A DNA stretch of 64,000 nucleotides from Congeria kusceri (taxonomy: Eukaryota; Mollusca; Bivalvia; Myida; Dreissenidae), in assembly GCA_027627225.1 (NCBI GenBank), contig CM051028.1:24858364-24922363 (forward strand). The letters run 5' to 3'. A program made the position numbers and the translations under genes. Position 1 is the stretch's first letter, and the number at the start of each line of letters is the position of its first letter. Of this stretch, positions 29,650-42,747 are shown one piece after another. The notes beneath the pieces are model-generated. The model saw only the letters and a list, made by a program, of their open reading frames with translations. It did not search any database and was not told the DNA's origin.

Positions 29650-30569
29650 AAGGTTTTTTTTTCAGGAAAAGATTACACAATTTAAAACAGCATTAAGTCG
29701 ATAACGTATTTCGGTACATTTGTTTCTACGTCTATTGATCTGACTGTGAGTAGCTAGTGTGTGTCATAGAATTGTTACCGAGGATTCGCTCAGAGAAGAT
29801 ATGAGGCATTTTATGAGGATTTATGGGCGCATTGCGAAAAAACAGAAAACGCCCTAAGAGGCGACCCTCAGGCTCTTGAGTGCCCGCTGAGAAGCACACT
29901 GTAAATACTAGCCTCGGTTTAACATGTAATACAAAGACGTGTTAAATTTTATGGTGCTAAAAGAGATCAAACCGGGCGCTAATGGGATGTGAAGGCGGTC
30001 TTATTCCAATGAACAAAGGATCCGCTGCTAACGTACGTTCAATATATCATTTACTGATAAATGCCGATAGAATTAGGTATGACCATGCTTTCTTAAAATG
30101 TTTTCTTATGGTTATATGCTGAATGAATATTAAAGGGCTTTTAACACAATATTTGCATTTCATTTTAACATTGACTAATCATTTGGCTTGCGGTGTCTGT
30201 ACCAAATGTATCTACAAGGAAGCATCTAACGGACTGGTAAGTCATAAGTTGTTTGTTTTTGTTGTTGTTTTGTTAGTTTGTGGAGGGTTTTTGTGGTGTC
30301 TTTAGATCTAGCTTTCAATAAAGGAGTTTGCCAATCGTGTTGTTAAATGGGCAATTTACTGAAGCGAGAACACTTCACCGATAGTTGTAATTTAAACCTT
30401 AAAACATCAGTGCCCTAGCCACGGTGAACTTTTTTTAAACTTAATACTAAAAACATCCACACGCACCAATAATGTTTTATGAACCTTGCAATTCATACAG
30501 CTGTAAACGTGTATGGTTAGATATGAGTATAACGTAACCTTATGGTCATTAAATGTGCTAACCATGATT
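29650..30569. other. Intergenic, nothing recognised
   Basis: A GC-richer patch at 29770-30030 does not open into a convincing reading frame. Confidence 0.4.
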
Positions 30570-30933
30570 TGTAGGACCACAATTTTAACAAATCATATTT
30601 TTCAAACGTGTGGAAAATAGGATCTCATTTTTCACAGGTGTGAAAAAAAGGATATCTTCTTCATACATCGCAGACTCATTCGTCACTTTTTTTTTTTAAA
30701 TTTGTGATCGAGTCCAGTTTTTGATATCCATTCAAATCATGTTCTTCATTTGAAAAGGAAGTGTTCAAATTTTCAAAAAAGTGAATTTGTTACATCATAA
30801 TCCTATTTTTTACTTTGTATGTGCCCGAAAAAAGGGGTGATTTACGGTACGATGTGGTATGCATGGTATGGTACGATATGGTACGGCACGGTACCGGACG
30901 GTTAAGTACGGTACGGTACGGTTTGGTATGGTA

Positions 30934-31059
30934 AGGCAAGGCAGGGCAGGGCAGGGCAGGGCAGGGCAGGGCAGGGCAGGGCAGGGCAGGGCAGGGCAGG
31001 GCAGGGCAGGGCAGGGCAGGGCAGGGCAGGGCAGGGCAGGGCAGGGCAGGGCAGGGCAT
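30934..31059. repeat. (GGGCA)n tandem array
   Basis: About 25 perfect pentamers. Open frames read through it on both strands are by-products of the pentamer. Confidence 0.95.
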
Positions 31060-31489
31060 GAATGTTATGGTATGGAAAGATACGATACGGTTCGGTACGG
31101 CTAGGAATAGTTAGGTACGATACGATACGAAACGATACGACACGATACGAGAGGAACGGTACGCTACGCTACTGTCCAAACGTACGTACCATGTGCGGGG
31201 GTTTTAATTAGGTCATTATATTACGTCCGTGTATACGTATATTCTAGTTCGGGTGGACATATGCATGGTTATTTTGGTTTTAATAATCCAAAATAGGAAG
31301 TTTGTTTGTACGTACGTTCGGATGCGAGCATTGGTAAATATCCCAATATAAAGGTGTACGTTCGTATGGACGTGCGCGAGTATGCATTTCTATATTCTTA
31401 TTAGACCGTACAAACGTATTGACTAACGATTAAGCGCATGCATACATAATTAGCTTCGAAATAGTGTTTAGTTTCTCATAGTGATTAAT

Positions 31490-31797
31490 AATGGTGATGA
31501 CGAGAATAATTATGATGACGATGATAATGGTGATGATGATGGTGACGACGGAGACAATGATCGTAATGATGATGATGATGATGATGTTGTTGATGATGAT
31601 GATGATGATAATGATGATGACGATGATGACAATGATGACGATGATGACGATGATGAAGATGATGACGACGACGAATACGACGACTTCGACGACGACAACG
31701 ACGAAGACGACAACGACGATGATGATGATGATGATGACGATGATGATAATGATGATGATGATAATGATGATGATGATGATGATGATGATGATGGTGA
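31490..31797. repeat. GAT/GAC trinucleotide array
   Basis: Imperfect (GAT)n with GAC, AAT and GTT variants, open in several frames but simple repeat. Confidence 0.95.
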
Positions 31798-31996
31798 TTA
31801 CTGTATAATTGTGCTCCAAATAATGATTTCATAGATTGTCGCGATACAATTGCACCATAAAATATGTGAAAAATGTGATCCGTACTCATACCCCCTTTTT
31901 GGTCAATCACATTCTTCATACTTATAAATGTGACAAATGAGATCCTATTTTCACAGGCGTGTGAAAAATATGATTTGGGAAAAATATGATCCTACA

Positions 31997-33112
31997 GATG
32001 TAGGCTTGTATATTAGGTATCTGATGTGATTTATTTTATCTTACTGGGTAACGAAACATTAACTAAAAACTCTCAAATGTGGTATTGTGCTGAATAGTGT
32101 ATTAGGTCATTAATGTTACAAGTGCATATAGGCATGACTATATGTTAACTGACGTATCACGCCATGCTCAAAATGAACAGACACGAATAACGCATATTGT
32201 TTTACTTATAACCACCAACCTAAGGTTTATATTTCAAAATTATTCATCGCATATATTATGCAACAGCTATTGTAATTCATTCCTACGTAATAATGTGTAT
32301 GTAGGCTCTACACTTGTTATAAAAGTAGGGATCGTATTCCAGTAGCATCTTAAGTGAAATCTTATCCTTAGCCTTAAAATCGACATTTTTCTTAAGCACT
32401 TTATTCCATGTATAAATGAAATTCTGCTAAATGTACACTAAATGCCAACTAACTATTAACTGCCTTTTACTTAACTGTAATTGGATTCATTAATGTATAT
32501 GTAGTTTTAGAAATATTACCCTAGATAAATGGGAACTTAAGATGTTTTAAGATAAACTTAAGATGTTTCTGGAAATGTCTGGTATCTATAAAGAATATTA
32601 GTCAAACATTAAGAAAATATTACAATGCTCAAATTTTATTTTTGGATAGTTTGAGGATTTTGACAGAACAGTTGTAATATTATTCAAAATGTGTTAATAC
32701 TTAGTATTAGCCATGCACATGTTCTAAAGCATAGTGTTTCAAAGACAAATTCTAATTTTGACTTATTTTCAACTTAAGTTAAGAATGACTTAAGAATCTT
32801 TTTAAATATGGACCCAGGTCTTATGACTACGAACATTCTCAATCTCAAACTTCGTTTTAATTTGAAATAATGACCAATGGAAAACAGTGTTAAATACTGG
32901 CTTTGATTTCCAATGGCTAAGATAGTAAGTTAACAATATATTTGAGGTTAAGATCTTTGATTGTCGTGGGGCCAGATCTCTTTTAATTAAAGTCATTATA
33001 AAGTTGTATTGAGATTCATGCGTGCGTTTCACTAAAGGTGTACACATACCATTGCATACTGTTTTATTCACGAAATGATCCATTAGTATTTTGCGACAAG
33101 TACGAATACATT
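31997..33112. other. Intergenic, no gene seen
   Basis: AT-rich. Short CTTAAG-containing motifs near 32345-32400 and 32770-32800 may be ends of a degraded inverted-repeat element. Confidence 0.35.
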
Positions 33113-33412
33113 TGAGGCGTGACGTCGGAAAACCGGGCTTAATGCATATGCGTACTGTGTCATTCCGGATTAGCCTGTGCAGTCCGCAAATGTTAATCCA
33201 GGACAACACTTTCCGCTTTGATGGTATTGTCTGTTTCAATTAAGTTTATTCAACACGTAAATCCCCTGTAGATGGAAAGTGTCGCCCCGGATTAGCCTGA
33301 GTGTGCGGACTGCGTGACGTGCTAATATAGCATATTGCGGACTGCACATATTAATCCGGGACGAAACATCACGCAGATGCATTAAGTCCGGTTTTATCAC
33401 AACACGCCTCAA
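33113..33412. mobile_element. MITE of the CCGGATTAGCCTGTGC family, copy 1
   Basis: Ends TTGAGGCGTG in inverted orientation. Internal inverted phrases CCGGATTAGCCTG, GCGGACTGCACA and TTAATCCGGGACGA. Second copy at 49789-50054. Confidence 0.8.
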
Positions 33413-36400
33413 TAATCTGTATCAGATTGACAAGAACAGCTCATAATACTTGTAACTATATTTAAAAAAAATTAATTAGTATCTTACTTCATTTGACTGG
33501 TTACGAAACAGAGAGAGTTCTGAATATAATTCTACTATTAACTTGGATGTGTCAGGCATTTCACATAATATTGTTTTGTCAATATGTTGCAAAACGCAAA
33601 ATTGAACGACTTGTCATATTGCATAAAATAAATTAAGCATCCAAAGCCAGAATAAACAAAAAACGAGGACTTATTCGTGATCAGACCACGGACCTCTAAG
33701 TAAGACAGAATATAACACGATACAACCCCCTGTCATAGACATCGTTAACTGTTGTGTGCAATTTAGACTCTTTAAATACTTATTTCCCTAAAGATATAAT
33801 TCAATGTAGATATAAATTACATTCGATTGCATTTTAACATACGGTTGTTTCATATTCATCATCAACATTTCAATATCAACAGTGTTATATCGTTGTAGTA
33901 TATGCGTGCTATTCTCGTTAAGTCATTCGTGACAATAATTGAAATTTGTAAATTATCTAAGCTTTCAATATAAGCTTCAACTCGTTTTAAGATTAAATCC
34001 CGTGCACATCCGTGTTTAATATTTAAAACAACTTTACTTTTAATCTTAAAATCTTAATGGATTTTCCCCAAACACTTTATACATTTACTGTTCAAAATTA
34101 CCCTTAAAATGTTTCTGTGTATGTAGTTAACATTTCAAGTAATTTCATGAAAACACATGTTTTTTTTTATTGCCAGTCATATACTTGTGAATTGAACCTG
34201 TGTGCCAATGAAGATTCATAATGTTGCTGCTTATGCCGGGTACCTGGCACAGCTTAAACACTCAGCTAGTTTATGATTTATTGAAACCCAAATGGCATAT
34301 ATACCTCCACGAAAAAGGCTTTTGAGTGAGCTTGTAGTGTGTTAATGGTTCAATAACTGAGTTTATAAGTGTCGTTAATAAATACAGATTTAATTTATGA
34401 CCACTTTGATATTCATTAAGTTATGAAATTGCAGATCGTTGCAATAAACGCGATCAAATATTTAGTGTTCATGTAACACCTCACAACCAATCTCATTACT
34501 AATCAAAACCTAACGTTGTTAGGATCTGAACGCATCGTATAACAGGTCTCGTTCAAATGACCATCCGAACCATACAAACCTCAACTCTGCTGCACCTAAT
34601 GAGATTGCTTTTTGCACAGCACATGTTTGACCACGGTGTTTTACACAAGTGATGCCTTTCCAACTGATCCTCGTGAATAAATCATTTACAGTTAATTTTC
34701 GTGTGGGTTACAATGGATATAGTGGTAACTTAGGCGACTAGACAACCGAAGTTCCTGTTACTTTCGTGCATAGTTTTCGTGCTTATATATAATCATTACC
34801 TCACCATTTTGAAGGCAACAATTTGACTGGTTCCAGAAAAGGTCATCTGAACGTGACTCCTAATGCGATGTCATCAGATCCAGTCAGCAGATAAAAAGAA
34901 GCGTTAGACTGGAGATGATTTTAATGAGATTGACCTCACAACATAATCGACACTTTCATTTACATTCTCAAACAATTTTAAACAAAAATTAACAACAAAC
35001 AAACATGATTACTCTAAATCCCAGATGCGAATAAATGTTTACCCATAAAATCAAATCAATTATCCATCAATTAACCAGTCAGTAAGTCGTTCAGTCACGC
35101 TCACTCAGTCTATCCACCCGTCCGTCTGTCCGTCAGTCAGTCTATCCGTTTATTCGAACACTATGTCTATCAGTTATAATCATGTCTCACTTCTGTAATT
35201 ACAACGCTAACCGTTTTCTTAACCCATGAGTATGGGTTTGTTTGTCGATTGTTTTTTTTTTTTTTTAAATAAATGCAAAATAATTAATATACTATGTTGC
35301 GTACTTAAAATAGCCAATACACCGATCAGTTAAAGCGGGGCATGTTTAATAGCTGGAGTATCTGAATACGTATTGAATTCACCCTAAATATCTTCATAAA
35401 GGAAGATACGCTTAACAGACTGCAGTGACCTAATTGTGGATAGTAGACAATCATAACAATACCTGCTTTTGTTATTTTAGTACAATAACAGTATGTTAGT
35501 TTACATACAATTGTTTTCAAAGACAACTATAGACTTACCTACTCTAGATGATACATTATTGATTGCGATACATAGTTATGCAAATTAATTCTTCCCACCC
35601 ACCAATGAATGAACTATCCAAAATATTGACACATTTTAACCATTCGTATGCCATTGACGACTTTAGGCAGATATTTAAAAAGTAAGGATTTGAAAATTTT
35701 CATATTCAACGCCATTCTTCATCCATATACAAAGGCTTGTCAACCCATTGCGGAACATGAATGGGGTATCAACTTTCGTAGTGATTTCATTTCTGATGGG
35801 ACGTTTTACAACGACCCAAAATAGAGTTAATTTATTATTGTGTAAAGTGTAAATTTCATTTCATGGGGAAGTTATAGTTTTTTCTTTAAAAATATCAATA
35901 CAACTTTTAATAAACCTTTAAATTCTAATTTCCACATTTAAAGTATTCATAAAATGGAAGAACACCTGTACATAAATAATGTATTCACTGGGTAAATACA
36001 AACAAATTAGTTAAATAAAATCGAATCTTGTACAAAAATTAAGATAACATAACTAATTAGATTTAGAATATGCCGCAATATTTAGTTAAGTAAATACGTG
36101 CTATATAAGTGTTATTTGTTTACGAACGTTATAATGCTATAAAACGTAGAGTCTTCATATAATCCTTATTAATATACTTAGAAAAAATATGGCCACCATA
36201 TTTACAATGTTTTATTACGTAAAAGTCAATGTACCATATTAACTAAAACGCGTGTGAAATACATAAAAATACAAACGATTACAAACAAACCTTATGTTAG
36301 TGTAACACAATCCCTATTCAACTATTTGTACGCCACCCTAAACTTAATTGCGTATACTACAAACGCCGGTCTATAATAACCGGTTGGTGATAAAGTTTTA

Positions 36401-37087
36401 CAAAATCAGTGTGTTTGCCAAATGATCAGTGTACCGAAACCTTGTTTTGCAAATCATATGACGAGGTAACGACATTACGTATACTTCCTCCTTTCAGCAA
36501 ACTTTTTGTCAACGTATTCTCATTTTGAGTATTCATTACAAGCACAGCTTTGTACATTATATCACACCTGAGTTAAAAAAAACACACACTAATATGTACT
36601 TAACTGTGTGTTCATTTTCCTAGTACGGTTGTTTCTTACAATAGTACGAACAGCCACGTTACTACTTCTTTAAAATGGAGTATATCATAAAATCATTACT
36701 CCAGGCAAGGTTATTTGATATTTGAAGACGAAACCAATTTCAGTAATCAGATTGAAAATAAAATTCTGTTGCACACACATTCAGACAAAGTTGGAGCTCC
36801 TGGACCCCTGAGTACGAACATTCTGAAATTGAGTCATATTCTTAATCTTAAATAATAACAAATTAATATCAAAGCTTAAATGTTACAAGCGTTTTTCATT
36901 GCCCAATATTTAAAGTTTAAATTTTAAAATTGAGAAGGTCGAAGTCATATCGCCCTGCTAAGTCATTGCGATCAACTATTTATGATGGGACCACCATGAA
37001 CTATATTATGGTGAATTTTTATGTTTGTTAAATTCATTTTCTTTATCAATCACCCTTAACCTTTTAAGAAAGTTAATTGACTCACGG
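33413..37087. other. Intergenic, no gene seen
   Basis: AT-rich, with a (GTCC/GTCA)-type patch at 35090-35150 and poly-T runs. No supported coding or RNA feature. Confidence 0.4.
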
Positions 37088-37301
37088 GCCCGTATTCACC
37101 AACCCATTCTTAGACTTAGAATAAAGGACAGACTTAGACTCAAGAATATATACTTCTCGTTTGCAAATATTATGGGTACCAGTGCTGCTTATGTCGTTAA
37201 CAAAACATTCAAGTTAATACCAATTAAGAATCGAATAGGACATAACAGTTTTAAGAATATTCTTTATTCGTAGTCTTAAGTCTAAGAATTGGTTGGTGAT
37301 A
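37088..37301. mobile_element. MITE with ATCACCAACC ends, copy 1
   Basis: Left TATTCACCAACCCATTCTTA, right its near complement, with TTAGACTTA subterminal repeats. Related copy at 50876-51118. Confidence 0.75.
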
Positions 37302-37914
37302 TATATTATTTGTAATTTATGAAACATATTGTGTACATTCTTGGTTTTATTTATTATATCACGATTCAATGGACATCTGTTTATTAATAAAATCGAGCAT
37401 AAGGGTCGGACAAATACCACGAAAATCAACTTTATACATGTTTTTGTATGCTTTGCACGCTGTACAATGTTCAGTCATTTTAATTTAAAAGCGAATTGAA
37501 CAATATCTCAAGAATAGTGTTACATTCAATATTATAACATACACAAAGATATAACAGTAACGTTTGTTATATGCTAATTATTGCAAATATAGCTTACTTA
37601 ATGTAAGAAATTGTATTCCATAGTAAATAACTGATGATCATTATGAACCATGTTACTGAAACGTTTAATGAGAATTATAGTTGCGGACAGACTAGATACT
37701 GTTTTTATATTAAACAAACTGAAAGTGTTTGGTTAGTTTCAATTTATTGTATCCTGACATTTCAGTGAAACATACGTTACCATTTCTGGCATTTCCGTTC
37801 GATATTTGAAGTAAAAACACACATTTAAAAATCGAAACTATTATCAGTTTGCCTTGATGAATGATGGATAATTGTAAACAAAGATTACCTTTTCCTAAAA
37901 GTAGTCTTCGTTTA

Positions 37915-38046
37915 ATATACTGTTAATGAAAGCTCAGTAAAGTATGTTTTACGCAGGTTGGAGACACAACAAAATTAAATATATACTGTTAATTAAACCT
38001 TAGTAAAGTATGTTTCCCGCCGGTTGGAGATTCAACAAAATTAAAC
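37915..38046. repeat. Two-copy tandem repeat, 66 bp period
   Basis: TACTGTTAAT, AGTAAAGTATGTTT and GGTTGGAGA...CAACAAAATTAAA occur twice in a row with substitutions. Confidence 0.8.
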
Positions 38047-39316
38047 ATGATAGGTTGTTTACTTTAGATGGAGTAACACACACGGATCATGATTTCACTT
38101 TACATGCTTTTTAATGTTGAAACGATAGCTCCGTGTGGATAAATAATGTGGCGACACTATTTGTGTGGTTTGGCAAGCATGATTGGGTAGTCATCAGCAA
38201 CGATTTGGGAAAATACTGAAGAAAACTACCATTTATTTGACGATCTTCCATTTACATAATTTATGACACATGTGCACTTATTAAATGAAGCATTCTTTTC
38301 CACTGACTCGAGTACGTTGTAATTTGTAAGACTGTTAGTGCAACATATACATAAACATATTAAAATAAACACGGTGTGCATTACAGGTAAAGTATAAAAC
38401 CTTAGTGCAGGGTAGATAAATCAAAGTATGAAGGCATGAAATACTAATTTCAGTATAACCGATGATAATGTAAACATGTTCTGAAATATGGTTTAAAAGA
38501 AGGGATACTACTGTTTCTGAAGTCGAATTATTGCAGCAGGAGTAACTGCCTTTCAGTGATCACACATCAATTATTCCTTTGTTCTCTGCGTGAATTATTC
38601 TGATATTGATACCTTAATTTGTAACTTGAGGTTTTGTGTTTTGCTCAAATACAAGTTAAAATTCACATGAGCAGTGATAGTGTTTGTTTTTGTTGTATTA
38701 ACCCTTCTATGGTACACCTGGTCCAAACAGCTTATTGAGATCAAATTACTTTCCGGCATTGTTTTTATAAACAATACGGTAATCGAAGCTAACTGCATTT
38801 TGTTCAAGCAGTTGGATTGCTTTTTGTCCATGCCAAGCGTTGTACTTTAATCCTTTGGAAAAACAAATTTATTTAAAAAATATCAACGATAATATTGCAT
38901 ACATAATTACATTGGACATTTTATAAGCTGTTAACTTAATGGTATTTTAAAGTTCTAAACAGCTCAACCTAAATGGAGAACAGGTAGAATAGTCTCGAAT
39001 GTAAAATTGTGGCTGGACATAAAAGTACAAGATCACTAGAAGTATGCTCACTTTCTAAAAAAATGATTACATCATATTTAAACATTTCTAGTAAGAAAAC
39101 AAGTTCTTCATTAACAATGATTCAAACTGATATTTTCTAAGTTTAAAAGTCCATGTCATATGTACAGTTTTCTCAAATTAAATATTGCATAAAACATTCA
39201 ACAGAGAATGACTCAAATATATGTAAATCAATGCAATTTATTGAAAGTATTTTGCGGACCAATCAAAACATTCTTACGATGGTTTTATTGATAGTGTGCA
39301 ATAATATATACATATT
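38047..39316. other. Intergenic, nothing recognised
   Basis: AT-rich; only short chance open frames. Confidence 0.4.
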
Positions 39317-39440
39317 GCATTTTTTGAGGGCGATAGTGCATTTTGTCAACCCTAGGAAATACTGTTGCATAAGGCGAAGCCGCGGGCAACAGTATTTTTC
39401 GAGGGTTGACAAAATACACTATCGCCCTCAAAGAATGCAG
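39317..39440. mobile_element. Palindromic MITE with TTGAGGGCGATAGTG arms
   Basis: Arms of about 45 bases (GAGGGCGATAGTGCATTTTG, then TCAACCCT...ATACTGTTGC) repeated inverted around a GC-rich centre. Confidence 0.8.
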
Positions 39441-40958
39441 TTTTTATTTTATTTTACCGAAACAAATATTTTGTTGAAAAAATGCATTTCAAGTCAAATC
39501 GTGTTGCCATTTTAAAAGTCAGGTGTCGTCTGCAAATGCGCTTTTGTAACACGAAGTAACTTACTGACTGTTTCATAAGCGCCTATTAACTCCGATCACC
39601 ATGACGTCAGAGCAGGTGATATTGCTCTATGATATTTCTAATTATTGACTGTTCCGTTTTAATATGAACAAAGAAGGAAAATAGAAGGGTGAGGTATAAT
39701 AAAACATGTGATATTTCAACCTGTCGTGTCAATAAACTCCTCACAGTGAACTCGCCTGTCTCACGAATTTAAAGTGTACGAACCAGGGGGGGGGGGGGGG
39801 GGCCACTGTCAGTTTGCCGTGTCAAATTGATGCCTGATTTCGATACTTAAGACGCTTCCTCTCGCTGCAGCCTTAAATGAACTTAAATTGCAGATAAGAA
39901 AAAAATCTTAACACATGTACAGCGAACAAGGTAATGATTAAAAAAACACGGTTCAAAACTATGGATATGGAGCTAACGGGGTTGCTTTCTCTTGGGGCAC
40001 AGCGCTCGAAGCAGAGGATCTGGTTACAAAAGCTGCCAAACTATGAGGATAATTCTTGACCTACGTCAGGGCGCCATAATGTTGTTGTTAAAAAACATAA
40101 CCCATTTGTACTAAATCAGCTATTATACGCATACAGTTTTTTTACAATCACGATGGTTATATAATTTACCGCCATTCAGAGGATTTTTGTTCCAACAACA
40201 GTTCAGTTTGTTGTTATTTTTAATTTCTGCTGTGACGTGTTTGGTTTCGATTCTGGAATACTAGATATTGCCTTCAATGCAATTACTTAGTGAAATTTTG
40301 GTTCGTAATAACTAAGCCTCCATATTATCCTATAGGGCTATAAATTAAATTAAACAATAACTATTTGTCATTGTGCCAGAAAATACGACGACAATAAGCC
40401 ATATATCATTTCCATAAAATTCGGATAGAAGCGATTACAGAGTTAGATTCCTAACAGATGGTACTTTACATTAATATATATCCGCTAACTGTATATCTTT
40501 GTCTACTTTAATTGAACATGTGCTATGAACAAGAATTTCTAGATTCTCTTGCATTTCCATTTTACTATAATGTAAGACAATGAACAATAACAACACGAGT
40601 TCTTCGCATTTATTTACTTCTTTATTTGGAAAAACCTACACACAATTGGCCTTGTTATATGTTAGCAGATAAGAAAAAAATCTTAACACATGTACAGCGA
40701 ACAAGGTAATGATAAAAAAAACACGGTTAAAAACACGCTTAAACTGCAGTCGTAATGTCGTTCATTGATCTTCCCTCAATAGTACCACGTGACCGTGCAA
40801 TAATTTTGCCGAATATGGGGGTATCCATATACTTTATATTTTGGAGTTTGCGAAGGTTTTTATATAATTTCATGTAGAGATATTGATTGTGATATTGGTT
40901 GTGATGCATTTATTTTTGCGGAAAACGACAAGTGAGTTATGTATGTGATCAACTATTT
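39441..40958. other. Intergenic, poly-G run and dispersed repeats
   Basis: A run of about 18 G at 39785-39802. The phrase GCAGATAAGAAAAAAATCTT with AACACATGTACAGCGAACAA occurs twice (39890 and 40664), a dispersed direct repeat. Confidence 0.5.
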
Positions 40959-41476
40959 TTATATAAAATACACGTACTCGTATACATATTTTGTTCTTTT
41001 TATGCCCTCAACGCTCGCACTGTCCCCCGGGTTTATGTAAATGATGTTATAATATAATATATTATATTCATTTATTATTTGATATTTATTAATGTGTGTG
41101 CTTGTGTGTGTGGGTGTTCCGCGTGATTCTTTGAACTTTATATCGTTTTTCGAAACACCAGGCAAAACACAACCTGCTGCAATGTCAAGTGCACCAATGT
41201 TCTCAGCTCTACTGTAGCCATACACTCTGCTTCCCCATTAGCTAACTTCTGATAAATGCAATTTGTACGCAACTTCCTTACAAAACGTCGTGATTCCAAA
41301 GCATGCAAAACAGTACCATCTTTGGCAAATCCTCCCAGTGACGCAAAGTAAACGCCACGTTCAAGCTTGGTTCCCACCTCGATACCAGCTAACAGCGTTA
41401 TCCCGCACACGTCATAATGGAAGCGAGAGTTCTTCATTGAATGGCGATGTAACATTTTTGCTAACGTTTGATCCAA
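40959..41476 (-). pseudogene. Unidentified coding-like fragment, apparently frameshifted
   Basis: One frame (about 41250-41460) reads FHYDVCGITLLAGIEVGTKL and GVYFASLGGFAKDGT. Downstream the protein-like frame seems to shift to YGYSRAENIGALDIAAGCVL (41140-41230). The composition is more coding-like than its surroundings. No family was recognised; it could be an eroded transposon protein or an exon of an unseen gene. Confidence 0.35.
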
Positions 41477-41541
41477 TTCTGGAAGCGAGAGTTCTTAATT
41501 GAATGGCGATGTAACATTCTTGCTAACGTTTGATCCAATTC
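41418..41541. repeat. Two-copy tandem repeat, 62 bp
   Basis: TGGAAGCGAGAGTTCTT(C/A)ATT to CGTTTGATCCAATTC occurs twice in succession at the 5' end of the coding-like fragment, a recent local duplication. Confidence 0.9.
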
Positions 41542-41852
41542 TGAGTCGGCGGTCCTCTTTAAGTATATCTGCAGAACATGATGTTGATATCCACAACCGT
41601 CAATGCTTGAATCTATGGCAAATAATTCCCTTGCTACCTGCTATGGTATGAACACAACTAGATATATATATTATTTAATTATAAGAATCACATTTTAATT
41701 GATAATATTTGAAAAAAAAACATCGATAACTTTATTAATAATATTAAAGTACACATAAGCTGTTCTCTATTCATTTTAACAAGGTATACTGGACCAAAAA
41801 GCCAAACGACATATTAATGAATGCGTTTATATACTCATTTAGCATACTGCAC

Positions 41853-42747
41853 TGTAGGACGATATTTTTCACAAATCATATTTTGCACACGCGTAAAAAA
41901 TAGGATCTCATTTTTCACAGGTGCGACAAATAGGATCTCGTTCTTCTCACATTTCAATCTCATTCTTCACATTTTCTGTGAAATTTATGATCGAGTCCAG
42001 TTTTTGATATGCACTAAAATCATATTCTTCGCACATTAAAAATGTGCTCAACGTGTTCAAATTTTCAAAAAAACGAAATTATTAACATCATAATCCTGTT
42101 TTTCACACTGTATGTGCCAAAACAAACGGGGTGATTTACGGTACGGCACGGTATGCATGGTATAGAACGATATGGTACGGCACGCTACCGGACGGTACGG
42201 TATTGTATGATAAGGCATTTGCAGGGCAGGGCAGGGCAGGGCAGGGCAGGGCAGGGCAGGGCAGGGCAGGGCAGGGCAGGGCATGTATGGTTTGTAATGC
42301 TATGGAATGGAAAGACACGGTATGGTATGGTACGGTACGGTACGGTGCGGTACGGTACGGTTAGGTACGGTACGTTACGGTTAGGAACGGTACGTGACGG
42401 TTAGGTACGGTACGTTACGGTTAAGTACGGTACGTTACGGTTAGGTACGGTACGTTACGGTTACGTACGGTACGTTACGGTTAGGTACGGTACAGTACGG
42501 TACGATACGATACGGAGGCACGATACGCTAGGCTACAGTACCTTCCAAACTTAGGTACCAATATGTAAGGAGGTTCTAATATGGTCATTATATTACCGTC
42601 CGTGTATACGTAGTTATATTCTAGTTCGGGCGGACATAATATGCATGGTTATTTTGGTTTTAATAATCCAAAACAGGATGTTTGTTTGTACGGACGTTCG
42701 GATGTGTGCACTGGTTAATATCCCAATAAAAAGGTATACGTCCGTAT
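41853..42747 (+). mobile_element. Composite TIR element, copy 2 (3' truncated)
   Basis: TGTAGGACGATATTTTTCAC start, (GGGCA)n at 42231-42283, then a long TACGGT(TA/AC) array (42310-42520) and the TTCTAGTTCGGGCGGACATA block. It breaks off before the GAT array and right end. Confidence 0.7.
42231..42520. repeat. (GGGCA)n and TACGGTTAGG arrays
   Basis: About ten perfect GGGCA pentamers, then repeated GGTACG(G/T)TACGGTTAGG units of about 20 bases. Confidence 0.85.

Larger units (their letters stand above)
30570..31996 (+). mobile_element. Composite TIR element loaded with simple repeats, copy 1
   Basis: Starts TGTAGGACCA and ends TGATCCTACA. Both ends carry subterminal TTTTTCACA..TGTGAAAAATAGGATCTCAT motifs in inverted orientation. 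Inside, in order: GTACGG-rich DNA, (GGGCA)n at 30934-31059, TACGAT-rich DNA, a unique block (TATACGTATATTCTAGTTCG) and a GAT/GAC array at 31490-31797. No coding gene. Confidence 0.75.

Noticed and set aside
30790..31104. Open frames on both strands rich in PCPAL or GRAGQ
   Set aside because: They are translations of the (GGGCA)n array; a pentamer gives long open frames in several registers without being a gene.
31430..31919. Five overlapping frames of poly-Ile, poly-Asp, poly-His, poly-Met or poly-Ser
   Set aside because: By-products of the GAT/GAC array. The same applies to 48436-48913.
32802..33239. 145-residue minus-strand open frame
   Set aside because: Half of it lies in the inverted-repeat element at 33113-33412, and the residues show no domain pattern.
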